From assembly GCA_036172665.1 (NCBI GenBank), contig CM069875.1, positions 24,025,806 to 24,089,805 of the forward strand: a DNA stretch of 64,000 bases, in the 5' to 3' direction. The stretch comes from Prosopocoilus inquinatus (lineage: Eukaryota; Arthropoda; Insecta; Coleoptera; Lucanidae). Made by a program: the position numbers and the translations under genes. A model generated the notes under the pieces. That model saw only the letters and a program-made list of their open reading frames with translations, did no database searches and was not told where the DNA came from. Of the stretch, positions 1 to 10,421 are shown in pieces. Every line of letters starts with the position of its first letter. Position 1 is the stretch's first letter.

Positions 1-45
1 GTATAAATCGTCAAAAAACAACCTACAGATGAGAGCAAATCACAC

Positions 46-191
46 CCACACACCATAGGTTGAGAGCACTTTAGGAAAATTTATCTCGGAGATCCTCTCT
101 TTATGAAATATCCAGTGCAAATGTGGATATTTCATAAGGAGAGGATCTCCGAGATAAATTTTCCTAAAGTGCTCTTAACATGTGGTGTGTG
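46..191. repeat. Foldback palindrome (MITE-like)
   Basis: Two nearly perfect arms (about 61-114 and 124-177, extended by ACACACCA/TGGTGTGT on the outside) flank a loop of about 9 nt. The arms pair through GAGAGCACTTTAGG and its complement with about one mismatch. There is no coding potential. It is probably a non-autonomous foldback element; no target-site duplication is obvious. Confidence 0.75.
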
Positions 192-914
192 TATCCAGTG
201 CTAATGTGGATATTATTATTATTAAAATAACGATACAGAAAAACTTTAAATAGTTTATTACAATTTACACTATTGCTAAGAAACTGAACTAAAAAATTGA
301 AATTATGTATTAAATAAAATTTTCATTTAAAAATCTGTATTATTTAAGCTTCAGATTAATATTAACTATTAAGTGTGATGTACCGTTACAATCACGAGAA
401 AGAAATCTATCGCTTAGAATAATAAAAAGACATAAGTTGTATTTAAAAAATCGAAACTGATGATGGTCATGGAAAGACGAAACGTTTGACTTCAATTCTG
501 TTACTCTTATTCGAAGCAGAATCAAAAAGTGCATGTAGAAAGTTAAATTAGAATTTCAAAATTATGTATAATAAAAGAGATACAGAGAGAAAAAGAAAAT
601 CAATTTTTTTACGCTTTTATTAATATTTCAAAAAGAAATAATAAAAAAATCATTCTCTCAATGGATACGAATTAGGCATTGATTCGTGCAACGTTTCTTC
701 CATTTAACCGAATTTGTATCTCTTACGGTTTAGGAGATCCCTTCAGTGCACACTCAATTTGGAACAGCCGGTATAATACACATACAAGGTATTCTACTTA
801 AGGCAGCTTCATTCTTACCTTCCTAGTTACTAATTTAAAAGAAATGCTTCGAGTGAAAGTTACTTTGTATCACGTCGAGCATATTTTAAATATACATATA
901 TATATATATATATA
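192..914. other. AT-rich stretch without a gene
   Basis: I see no credible coding region. The stretch ends in a (TA)n tract at about 891-914 that abuts the Penelope-like element; a matching (TA)n tract (about 2401-2426) follows its other end. Confidence 0.5.
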
Positions 915-1211
915 TGCTGTAGTATTCTTCCGGGTAGTCCTCCGCGTTGAGTTCTCTAAAGAACTATTTGTCTTCTGACAACGTTTCGGCAAGGTCTCAC
1001 TTGCCATCTTCAGGTCTTCGCTGCTGCTTGCCTGCTTCTGCTCCTCGTCGTTACTCGAGTCACAGTGGCTTCTGGTCGCGCTGGTGGTGGTTTAAGTACC
1101 GTGTTGCGGTCACGCGTCGTTACGCTTGGTGGTTTTTCCGCTTGACTTCTTGTTGTTGGTTGATTGGGTCGTGCCTGTTGACTGCTTTCTCCTAATCCTG
1201 ATGGTCCGGGG
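915..1211 (-). repeat. Penelope pseudo-LTR, 3' copy
   Basis: This is the reverse complement of 2074-2371 with essentially no divergence. It starts TGCTGTAGTATTCTTCC and its inner end is at CTGATGGTCCGGGGTTC. The end of the element's reading frame lies inside it. Confidence 0.85.
975..1013 (-). ncRNA. Hammerhead-like core in Penelope terminal repeat (minus copy)
   Basis: On the minus strand: CTGAAGA (1013-1007), one extra U, helix II GGCAAG/CTTGCC with a 6-nt loop, GAAA (987-984), then CGTTGTC, which can form a 3-bp helix III ending in a GUC triplet. I could not find a good helix I, so activity is doubtful. Hammerhead motifs in Penelope terminal repeats are known from the literature. Confidence 0.5.
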
Positions 1212-2050
1212 TTCGCTGGTTTCTGGCTTCGGGTTACTGGTCCTCGACGGTCGGTGGATTTTCGGATCACTGGCCTCCAGGTGGGTGGTAGTCGTAAGGC
1301 ATCATCTCTGGTGTTTAAGTTCATCTGATGTTTCTCGATTTCTATCGCTTCTCGGATGATGCGTTTGGTCTTGTGTTCTACGCTGGCAATTGTTCTGGTG
1401 TTGTCGAAATCTATTTTGTGTGAAGTCGCTTTTACGTGTTGTGCCAATGATGATGTTTTCTCGTCCTTCTCGACGGCCTTTCGATGTTCTTCTCTCCTGA
1501 TGCTTATTTTTCTATTTGTTTGGCCTATGTAGACCTTGTCGCAATCTTGACAGGGAATTCCGTACACGCCTTGGCTTTCCAGTTGTATTTTAGTTTTGAC
1601 TGTTGGCAGGATGTTTCCAATTTTCTTGTCGGTGTTGAATGATGTCCGGATATTGTGTTTCTTGAGTATTCTGCTGATCTTCTCTGTTGTCCCTTTAACA
1701 AATGGTAGGCATGCTGTTCCTACTATATCTTTTTCCTCTTCCTGTGTCTTGGGTTTGCGTTGGTGTTCGGCTTTCCTGATTTGTTTGTCCTGATATCCAT
1801 TTTTTATTAAAGATGAGCGGATTTTCTTCATTTCTTCTACCTTGTTTTCTGAGTCAGCCAATCTTTGGGACCGGGTGACGAGGGTCCTTACCACTGATTG
1901 CAATTGTGCTGGATGGTGATGTGATTGTGCGTTCAGGTACCGTTCCGTGTGGGTTGGTTTTCGGTATACGGAATGTCCAAGGCTTCCATCTGGTTTTTTC
2001 TTTATAAGTACATCGAGGAATGGAAGTTCGTTGTTTTCTTCGATTTCCAT
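1010..2050 (-). CDS. Penelope-like element polyprotein fragment (RT C-terminus plus GIY-YIG endonuclease)
   Basis: The 346-residue frame starts in the last part of the RT/thumb region (LPFLDVLI and YRKPTHTERYLNAQSHHHP are typical Penelope motifs). A charged linker follows (about 60-110), then the GIY-YIG nuclease: GVY at 161-163, a CxxC pair (CQDC, 167-170) of the Penelope zinc motif, YIG at 174-176, catalytic-type arginines about 185-186 and later His residues (about 189 and 205). The C-terminal 60 or so residues are encoded in the terminal repeat. The first residue shown is not a true start, because upstream RT sequence is absent. The TGA stop is part of the CTGAAGA hammerhead-like box. It should be catalytically incomplete as a retroelement because it has no RT palm. 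Confidence 0.85.
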   Translation of the reverse strand: MEIEENNELPFLDVLIKKKPDGSLGHSVYRKPTHTERYLNAQSHHHPAQLQSVVRTLVTRSQRLADSENKVEEMKKIRSSLIKNGYQDKQIRKAEHQRKPKTQEEEKDIVGTACLPFVKGTTEKISRILKKHNIRTSFNTDKKIGNILPTVKTKIQLESQGVYGIPCQDCDKVYIGQTNRKISIRREEHRKAVEKDEKTSSLAQHVKATSHKIDFDNTRTIASVEHKTKRIIREAIEIEKHQMNLNTRDDALRLPPTWRPVIRKSTDRRGPVTRSQKPANPGPSGLGESSQQARPNQPTTRSQAEKPPSVTTRDRNTVLKPPPARPEATVTRVTTRSRSRQAAAKT

Positions 2051-2073
2051 CGTGAACTTGATCTTCGGATGGA

Positions 2074-2371
2074 ACCCCGGACCATCAGGATTAGGAGAAA
2101 GCAGTCAACAGGCACGACCCAATCAACCAACAACAAGAAGTCAAGCGGAAAAACCACCAAGCGTAACGACGCGTGACCGCAACACGGTACTTAAACCACC
2201 ACCAGCGCGACCAGAAGCCACTGTGACTCGAGTAACGACGAGGAGCAGAAGCAGGCAAGCAGCAGCGAAGACCTGAAGATGGCAAGTGAGACCTTGCCGA
2301 AACGTTGTCAGAAGACAAATAGTTCTTTAGAGAACTCAACGCGGAGGACTACCCGGAAGAATACTACAGCA
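2074..2371 (+). repeat. Penelope pseudo-LTR, inverted 5' copy
   Basis: This is the inverted partner of 915-1211. The near identity of the arms suggests recent insertion or a snap-back event during integration. Confidence 0.85.
2273..2311 (+). ncRNA. Hammerhead-like core in Penelope terminal repeat (plus copy)
   Basis: Mirror copy: CTGAAGA 2273-2279, helix II 2281-2286 with 2293-2298, GAAA 2299-2302, then CGTTGTC. It has the same missing helix I as its partner. Confidence 0.5.
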
Positions 2372-3118
2372 TTCAACACCCGCGGAAGCCTACGGATTAA
2401 CATATATATATATATATATATATATAGAGTGTTCCGTTTGGTCTGGGCGATATGTCACTTCGTTATTTTAAATAAAATGCCCTTTACATTTTTACATTTT
2501 CGGATTCCGGATTGAATTTTTATGTGACTTTGTGCATCACACATAGAGGCAAATGTAAACCGTTTTCGTATTATTGAAAGGCTCTCTCACTTACACCATT
2601 AAGAAAAATTCCAAATATCACAAGTTCTTACAAACAATTTAATAAACTTGATAATATTCAAACTACAGTTAACTATTTTTTTTAATGAGATGCCATGTCT
2701 TTTACGAGCTTTTACCATTAGTAAATGTACTATTTAATTCTCTCAAACAATTATGCAAAACTGAAATAGTAGTATTCTTCTTTAAAGCAGTGTATCTCAA
2801 CCTCTAGGTTCCGCAAAGGGATGTTTGGGGTTCTTCCGCAAATAAAAACAGAAATCACACCACAAAAATGTGTCGTATAAAAGTAACATAATGTCGATAT
2901 TTTGATGAAACATTAGATATCTCATATTTTAGTACTAAGGGAGTCCCTCTGAAAAAAATGTACTCTAGGGTTTCTCGCTCTACAAAAGGCTGAGAAACAA
3001 TGCTTTAAAAAAATGAATCTATTTCGTACAACCGAAATGAAGCGATTCAGTTGAATCATTTAAAGAACTTGCCTAGCTCGATGTTTGTTCTTGCCATGAT
3101 ATTGTGGATGTATATGTA
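2372..3118. other. AT-rich stretch without a gene
   Basis: It holds a (TA)n tract at about 2401-2426 and low-complexity sequence. I see no coding or RNA gene. Confidence 0.5.
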
Positions 3119-4387
3119 CGTGGGCTGCTGGAAAAGTTTCTGGAAACGGTATGAAAAAAAGCATGAAATTTGGTAAACGGTATCATTGTTTTTCGAAGTA
3201 TTCGCCTTTGACGTCAATACACTTTTGCATACGCTGGAACTAATTTCTAAAGCACGTTTTCCACTCTAAAGATGGTACCTCAGAAACCAGTGTCCGGAAT
3301 GTTTGAACTACTGCTTCAGTCGACGAAAATCGCTCACCACGCATTTTATTTTTGATATTTTGGAACAAAGAAATCATTAGGTGATAAATCAGGTGAATAT
3401 GGACAATGAGTCATTAATTCAACATTTTTCTTGGACAAAAATCAACTTTTTGACGGGCTGAATGAGAGCTGGCGTTGTCATGATGGAGAATAATTCGTCG
3501 ATTTCGATTGTTTCTTCTTATTTGATCGATGACTTCCGGCAAACAAATTGTAGTATACCAATCAGCATTCACGGTTTTTCGATCCTCTAAAGCCACGGTT
3601 GCTACATGTCCAGTTAAACCAAAGAAACAAGCAATCATTTGCTTCGCAGCACTGCGTGAACGGACAACTTTTGTTGGTTTTGGTTCATTTTGAAATACCC
3701 AAACGGTAGATTGTTGTTTATTTTCTGGCTCGTACGAATAGATCCACGTTTCTTCACCAGTAACGGTGTTGTAAACTAAATTTGAACGACCTCAATTGAA
3801 TTTCTTGAGCATTTCTTCGCACCATTTGACACGACCCTGCTTTTGCGCTTCTGTTAAATTGTGTGGGATACAACGATTGCAAAACTTTCGTACGTTCAAA
3901 TGATCATGCAAAATCTGGTATATTGCTTTCATGTCGATGCGTAAGGATGCTTGAATCTCACGGTATGTCACATGTCGATCTCGCTCAAGCATTTCACGCA
4001 CAGTATCTACATTAGTGGCAACAACAGATGTTGATGGACGACCTTCACGAAATACGTCACTGAGAGAGGTACGTTCACGCTGGAATTCGGCAAACCAATT
4101 ATAAACGCTGCTCTTTGATGGTGCTTCATCTCCAAAGCCAAACGAAGCCGGCGTTAGACCACATTTAAAATCTTAAAAAATCATGGCAAGAAAATTTTCA
4201 CGCGAGATTTCCATGTTTACACAAAATTAGTTTTTCTCAAATGCTGTACAAACAAAACTAGTTTACTTGGATAGGAACTGTCAATAGAATTATAGGCGAA
4301 AAACGTCAAATTATTCAAATATAACAGTTGATAAACGCTAACAATTCTAGACCTACTAGATTCCAGAAAATTTTCTAGCAGCCCACG
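3119..4387 (-). mobile_element. mariner element, copy 1 (inactive)
   Basis: This 1269-bp element has terminal inverted repeats starting CGTGGGCTGCTGGAAAA and is flanked by TA on both sides (3117-3118 and 4388-4389), as expected for the mariner family and its usual 1.3-kb size. It encodes a broken transposase on the minus strand. It is the same subfamily as the copy at 31641-32885. Confidence 0.92.
3240..4214 (-). pseudogene. mariner transposase, copy 1
   Basis: The minus-strand frame starts at 4214 and runs through an N-terminal helix-turn-helix region and the WIYSYEPENK and LHHDNASSHSA blocks of a mariner DD34D transposase. The frame is broken: a TGA follows EMLKKFN (near 3792), and there is a frameshift after the second catalytic aspartate region (near 3415-3440). 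The first catalytic position, normally TGDETW, reads TGEETW here. Both the TGA and the loss of Asp are shared with copy 2. Confidence 0.88.
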
Positions 4388-6204
4388 TATATACAGCCTA
4401 CCCTAAAAGCAAATAAAAAGTTGCGACATACTAAGCGAACATCAAAGCAACTAACGACAAGAATATATCCAAACTGTTACGTTGTTCACCTTGTGGACAA
4501 ATTTATTTAAATAAAAGAAAAACTAAGTATAAATCATATCCATCTCTTACTAAAAAAGTGTAGAAAATAAATCAGAGTTTTAAGGGATCAAGATATTCGA
4601 AATGAAGACTTCAATTTCCTTATTTTTAATAAAATGCAAGTCAAGTATCAGTCTTTGAAAATCAATAACCACCAAAATGCTCGCGACTGTAAATATGTAA
4701 CCCCATTTATGGATGGAGTAAAACGAGATAACACGGTAAATAGAACAACACATGCAGTTAACAACAAAACAACAATGTAGTTAAATGAACAACAATCTGG
4801 GAAGCCATTAAAATTAATTAAAATAGATTTCAAACTTAGCTAGTAAAGAAAAGATTGAATTTTCTGTTGAAACTAAAATTAAGAGAGTCGATTATTTTCA
4901 AAAGAAAAAAAAAGAGAAAGTAGGGAAAATGAATAGAGGGAAATACAAGAAACCCGAGATGCAACTCCGATGTAGAAAGAATAAGAATAGAGGAAGAATA
5001 AAGTCAACAGAATATTAAGGTAGAGTGACAGAACTGTTAGGAAAAAAATGGTAAGACGCAGGATGTAAAAGAAGGAATCGATACGAGAAATAAACTGAAA
5101 TTTAAGACTCTACGAACAAAGAAGATAAGAGAAGATGAGACAGAAGCAAAAGAAGAAAGTCAAATATGAATGTAGGAGAAAGAAAACTGAAGGAAAATAT
5201 ACAGGATTTCTAAAATGGATATTACAAAAATTTCTAAAATGGATATTACAAAAGAAAAGAGAAAACTAATCTGTAAGTGCTATAAGCCACATTACCACAG
5301 TGTGTAAACATCTGTTTACACTCAAAAGGCAACGGAACATTATTAAAATAACGAAGGCTGGTACTGGAGACAACTAACAGTTCAGTTTATTAAGAGTACT
5401 AAGAGTAGAGAAAGTATGGGAAATCAAAAAGGTCTTCGAACTCGGATCATATGAATTTGAACAGTTAAACGATCTGTCACCCAATCCCAGTTACCCAAAT
5501 TTTACAAGATAACTAATTAACTCCCAAAAGAAATTACTATTCCTCCGAAAAGCACTCTTCTAAACTCTTCTTTGAATTGGTCATAGCGATACTCAAAATC
5601 ACATAACATTCCCTCCATTCCGACTACCCTAGGTGGCACTAGTAAAAATAGGTCTTTAATATGGAAGGAATAAGAAATAAATCCTACCTACAAGAGAAGA
5701 AGTAGAAATAATAATTATGGTCTTCAAAATTTGTGAGAAAGAAAAACCTACAAGAAAAGAATAAGAATTCGGAAAAACCGCGACTGTAACAAATAACGGA
5801 GGAATGGTACTTCAAAAAAGAATTTACTAATTACATTCATATTATGCAAGAAAATGTAAATTCCTATTTAGAAAAAAAAAAAAACAGAACTGCAAGAAGG
5901 GAAAAATATGCATTAAATCATATCTTACGGAACTTTTTAATATACTATTATTGACAATTAAATTAACACAGTCTACTGTTTTTGCATTATCATGCCTATA
6001 AACAACCCAAACAAAATACTTTGTGTTATCTTATCTTTGTATGTATGTAATTCAATTTTGATAATTGCCTTGCATTCTTCTTTCTGAACAGCCTTAAGGT
6101 TGCCGACCTTATAAAAATGGTGACTTATCGTATAAATCTTTAAAAACATTGAAAGCTTTCATGGTTATCAAGTCATCTGATACGTTTGTATGTATAACAT
6201 TATT
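4388..6204. other. Intergenic, no gene seen
   Basis: AT-rich. About 4890-5260 is purine-rich on the plus strand (many AAAGAAGA-type runs) and includes a short direct repeat (TTTCTAAAATGGATATTACAAAA, 5209-5253). No open frame resembles a protein. Confidence 0.45.
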
Positions 6205-6469
6205 AACATATAAAATAGCGACATCATACTATCGCTTTTTGACCTAACATTGCAGTAGGATAGACAAATTGAAGCGGTATTTGCTCCTAATGAGTCCCCC
6301 ATGCAAGGCGGCCATGCTTGCGAATAAATTGGGCAAGTCGTTTTTGGTCTGCAGTGGGAATGTCGAGCTATGTTTCTGCTGAAGAAGCCCCAAGCAGGGC
6401 TGAAACAGCTGTCCAGAGGCTGCTCGAGTTTCTCACTGCAATCAAAAACGATTTGCACAAAATTTTTCT
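6205..6469 (+). mobile_element. Hammerhead retrozyme-like element, copy A
   Basis: This 265-bp insertion is flanked by an 11-bp direct repeat, ATAACATTATT (6194-6204 and 6470-6480). The left part (to about 6321) is in reverse orientation to the right part, with an inversion joint at CATGCTTGC/GAATAAATT. The outer ends (AACATATAAAATAGCG and CACAAAATTTTTCT) are the same as in copies B, C and D. It has no protein-coding capacity. It carries one complete hammerhead ribozyme. Confidence 0.85.
6364..6426 (+). ncRNA. Type I hammerhead ribozyme, copy A
   Basis: Core boxes CTGAAGA (6379-6385) and GAAA (6402-6405). Helix II is AGCCC/GGGCT with loop CAAGCA. Helix III is the minimal ACAG/CTGT pairing with no loop, ending in the cleavage triplet GTC (cleavage expected after 6413). 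Helix I is GTTTCTG (6372-6378) with CAGAGGC (6414-6420), with an internal loop (TAT opposite T), then CGAGC (6364-6368) with GCTCG (6422-6426). The tiny helix III suggests cleavage as a dimer. Confidence 0.85.
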
Positions 6470-6535
6470 ATAACATTATTCTGTACGAAACAAGAGTTGC
6501 GAAGAAAAATATGAATATGAAGCAATTTTTCGTTA

Positions 6536-6575
6536 GGACGAAGCTATCAAGCGACAGCGAAACGTTGAGTGTTCC
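6536..6575 (+). ncRNA. Degenerate hammerhead-like box (GAAACGTTGAGTG family)
   Basis: GGACGA, then GCTATC-AAGC-GACAGC (an imperfect 6-bp stem), GAAA (6559-6562) and CGTTGAGTG. It resembles the second core and helix II of a hammerhead, but the first box is mutated. The same tail recurs near 36.7, 50.4 and 57.57 kb. Confidence 0.35.
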
Positions 6576-7299
6576 TTCCGTTATTACAGTGTCCGTTTAA
6601 AGTATAAAACAATTTTCTTTATTAATATTGCTTGTTATGACTCGATTGTAGTATACAAGTATAAATGTTCAAAAATCGTATTATGAAAGTATCAATAACT
6701 TTTTCTTCTTCTTCTGCTGATTCAATAATGGGTCTTGAAGGAGCACATGTCGTCGACACCACGAATAAGTAGCGAATGTATTCACAAATGTTGAGTCACA
6801 TTTGTTAGTTACACATGGCGCCGACAATGTTTTCTCAGAACAGATGGCTCCTCGCATTCTTTAAAAAAATTATGAAAATCTTTCAGAAAGTCTTTTAAGA
6901 AATCTCCGCCGGTCTCCTCTTTATGTCTCTTCAGTGTTTCTGTCGTTAAATCCATATGTAAAGGATCGAATATTCAGTACGCAGAGATGCATAGTCTTTA
7001 TAGAAAATTAAATGTTGCGATTAACGAGGAACGAACAATAATTAGAGAACTGCAGTCAAAGAACCCGAAACAATGCCTTTTCTTGTACGATTCCACTTTA
7101 CTCAAGCACTCTCTGACTTATAAAATAAGTGGGATATGTTGTATTTGCAATGCAAAAATGTCCTTAATCGTAGGCATAATTTGGGGGCAATATTGTAAGT
7201 TTCGTAGCTACAATTTAATTCCTCTGCGGACGCACTCTGCACGCCGGGTGCGAAATTCCAGGAAAATTAACCTCCGCTGCTTTACTCATTTCATTCTGA

Positions 7300-7425
7300 C
7301 TTTGTACCATCGCGGCCAGAAAATACTGGGGCAAAGCAGTTGTCATTTTTGACGGAAATCAAGCAAAATGTTATGATTTAAACCCAACTTTGGGCAAAAG
7401 TCAGAATGACTTTCTTGTCATGGGT
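7300..7425 (+). repeat. Unclassified dispersed repeat, copy 1
   Basis: The stretch from GTACCATCGCGGCCAGAAAA to CAAAAGTCAGAATGA is shared, at roughly 80% by eye, with 61985-62110 in the same orientation. The family is unknown. Confidence 0.6.
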
Positions 7426-7559
7426 TTACTTCGATAATACAATACTTATTCTTCATTCATCAGGGATTGATCGAATGATGATACCATCATAAAATTTAAC
7501 AACAACTGTTTCTTGTTCCTCTCATAAACGTGGCAACTTGAAATGAAAGTTCACATTAA

Positions 7560-7733
7560 GGCTCAATTCTCACACGAGCAGCGCGTCGCGTCGCCTCATA
7601 TTTTTACATGTACTTTTTGACATAAAATGCTGCCGAGTAAGAATTGCTTCATTTAAAACTATGGCAACTTTTAGAGGCAGCAAAATGACGCGACGTAAAG
7701 CGATGCGACGTGCTGCCGTGTGAGAATTGAGCC
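7560..7733. repeat. MITE with terminal inverted repeats
   Basis: The ends GGCTCAATTCTCACACG and CGTGTGAGAATTGAGCC pair as inverted repeats, and GC-rich subterminal blocks (GCGTCGCGTCG and CGACGTAAAGCG) also pair roughly. It is 174 bp and non-coding, with TAA/TTAA-like flanks. Confidence 0.75.
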
Positions 7734-7734
7734 T

Positions 7735-10238
7735 AACTAATAAAATATTTGCATATCTCAGGATTTTGTAATAATTAAAATAATAATAAATAATAAATAA
7801 AATAATAATTTTTGACGCTCTTTACAATTTTGTTTACAAACCAAAATATATTATACATTTAAGACTTAAGACTATAATAGAGTTTACCGCAAATGTTGGT
7901 CCAAGTTTCAACTTGTACATACGTGGCAAACATAACAAATGTAAGTAATTCTGGGAGAGCTTGTGAAATATACAAAAGAATGGTATTCACTGATTAACAT
8001 AAATGCAATACTTAGAAGGTATATAACAAATTATAAAAATAATCTCTATGGAATGAACTAATCCATTTTTTTACTTCCTTATCGAAATGATTATTTTTTT
8101 TTACTTTAATATCACCGGGTAACAAGTAATAAATACGGGGAATAATAAAATGGAATATGGAATTCCAAAATTATAATATTATTTAATCGCAGCATTTAAT
8201 TTTCTATACAAATTTTGCATCTTTGCATACTGAATATTCGGACCTTTACACATATACAAAAACAATATATGCATATTCGGGAAACAAAGTAAGCAGGTAA
8301 CAGAGCCTCTGTTTATATGATAAGAACTCTTTAAGAACTCCATTTTTAAGAACCTCTTTCATTCTTTATCATCATTTCGAAACATCCTGTATAAGTTGTT
8401 CTAATATAGAGCAAAAAAACTTTCGCCGTAATAAATCTAATAATTGAGGAAACAAATCGTTATTTTAGAACTTAGAATCAATGTGCAATGTCAATATATT
8501 TTTTCATTTAGAAAATTACATTTTACTATTAACTGCCAAATTAATTACTTTTTTATAACTAATCACAGCCATTATTTTCGGTTTCAACAATTCGAGCGAC
8601 GGTATTGTAGTATTCTAAGTACAAATTCTACATTTCGAACTGACCCATAAAGTTTAAACAACAAACAAATTAAAATAATCACGTAGGTATTAAAGTTCTA
8701 GGACATTTGAAACGTGTAAGTGAAAATTAGGGCAGTGAACGGCAAGACTCTCTGAAAAATAATGCAAAAATTATACGCATTCGATTCCTGAAGCACACAA
8801 CAACCTAATTTACTTAAAAGATAAATAAATAAAAACAAGCAAACAATACTTTTTGACATTTTGTACCAAAAAAAATTGGATTTTCGTAATTTTCATTATA
8901 AAAGTTTTTAGTAATTAAAATAATTCGTTAGAGGTTTTAGCTTGGAAGAAATGTAATTATAAATATGTGTAACAAAATCATAAGCTCAATTAAAACGAAT
9001 CTTTAAAAATTATAATTTTTTTCAGTATGCAAGAGAATAATCTTTAAGTGTTGTCATTTTTTAAACGTACCGTATTACAAAATGTAAACTAATCTTAGCT
9101 AAGTATAGGAGTGAAATGAATAGCGTATATAAATTAAGGAAACTATAAAGCTCTACATATAAGTTAAAAGGTACATGCAGTTAAATCGTTGGGGGCTAGT
9201 AATCCATCACTGCCTCCATTATCTTACGTGCACTTGGAACAATGTTATTGCCAATAAATTATTTGCAGTACGGTATATTAATCGTTACATCCGATTTTTG
9301 ACATTAATTTTTTTCTCGAGCTTGAAAAATGTGAAATTATAAGAGAAAACAGCCACTTAGTTGACTATTTCTGAATTTTCTTTAATAAAATATTTTCATA
9401 AACAGACATGACTATTTTATTTTTATTTTATTTACGGTATTTTATTTTTAAATATTGTTTTTTTCAAGATGCAAGAATAGTAATAAAAATTTACTAATTA
9501 TTTTAAAACTCATTAATAAGCTTAGGATAATTATGTATTAAAAATCTTCAAAATACGCAGGCAAATATACACCAAAATTATCAAAAATATGCACTTAAAT
9601 ATGCACTAAAAATTAACTTTTTCAGAATAAACAGTATTTTTTATATTAACGTATATTTATTTTTCTGTTAAAAAACACTTTTTTTTAATTCTAAATTTAG
9701 TCGTCATTATAGAAATAAATTATAATTACGTTTAACTATAACATGATTTAACAAATTGTCCCTAAGTAAATCGGCACCTACTGTTGGCGAGAATATTTTT
9801 GTTTCGCGTGGCGGAGATAAGTTATGTGCTGCAAAAATTTAAGTTTAAATTGTTCGCGCCATTTAAGAATCCACTCGTGGAAGAATGCGTAGTGGTTATA
9901 TTGAAGACACAAACATCAAAGGTGCCGATACCCAGTGAAAAGGCTGTGTAGAATATGCCCATACACTGACAATTCTCTTATTATTTCTAAATATTCTGAT
10001 TTTAGAACATTGATTATCTAGTTAGTCTGCTATAATGTGTCATGTTGCAATTGGCAACAAGAAATAATGGCAAATTTACAATTCAAACGAAAAATGCAGC
10101 AAATTATGCATTAATACTTAAAGAATTAAAATATGATTTATTTATGAAAATGTTCAAAATATGCATATGCAATGCAAATTAGCAAATGCATAATTATCCT
10201 AAGCCTACTCATTAAACTTGGGAAAAGTTTTTTGATTA
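7735..10238. other. AT-rich intergenic stretch
   Basis: I see no gene, RNA gene or clear element. Sequence is very AT-rich with only short chance open frames. Confidence 0.45.
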
Positions 10239-10421
10239 AGGGCCAGTTGTACCAAGGCGGCCGGTTCAAGGGAACATTCAATTGAACCAAGTTCCAAGTA
10301 AACAAATTTGCATAGGATTTTAAGGACATACGGCAATTAATGCATTCCTAAATAAAATTTGATGCGATTTTGTTAACCTTGAACCTGGTTCAGTTGAACG
10401 TCCCCTTGAACTCCCTTAGTA

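Larger units (their letters stand above)
915..2371 (-). mobile_element. Penelope-like element, 5'-truncated, with inverted terminal repeats
   Basis: About 297-bp inverted repeats (915-1211 and 2074-2371) flank a minus-strand coding block whose product ends in a GIY-YIG endonuclease, the hallmark of Penelope-like retroelements. The reverse-transcriptase core is missing: the frame opens only in the C-terminal RT/thumb region, so the copy is 5'-truncated and fused to an inverted terminal-repeat copy. Inverted 'pseudo-LTR' arrangements of this kind are typical of the family. Both repeats carry a hammerhead-like core. TA microsatellite lies on both sides. Confidence 0.85.
6470..7559. other. Intergenic with repeat fragments
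   Basis: No gene is visible. It holds a degenerate hammerhead-like box near 6536-6575 and one copy of a dispersed repeat at about 7300-7425. The longest open frame (6987-7352, 121 codons) overlaps the dispersed repeat and resembles no protein I know. Confidence 0.4.

Noticed and set aside
947..1195. Plus-strand 82-codon frame in the Penelope terminal repeat
   Set aside because: It is the antisense shadow of the inverted repeat and appears identically at 2091-2339 on the other strand.
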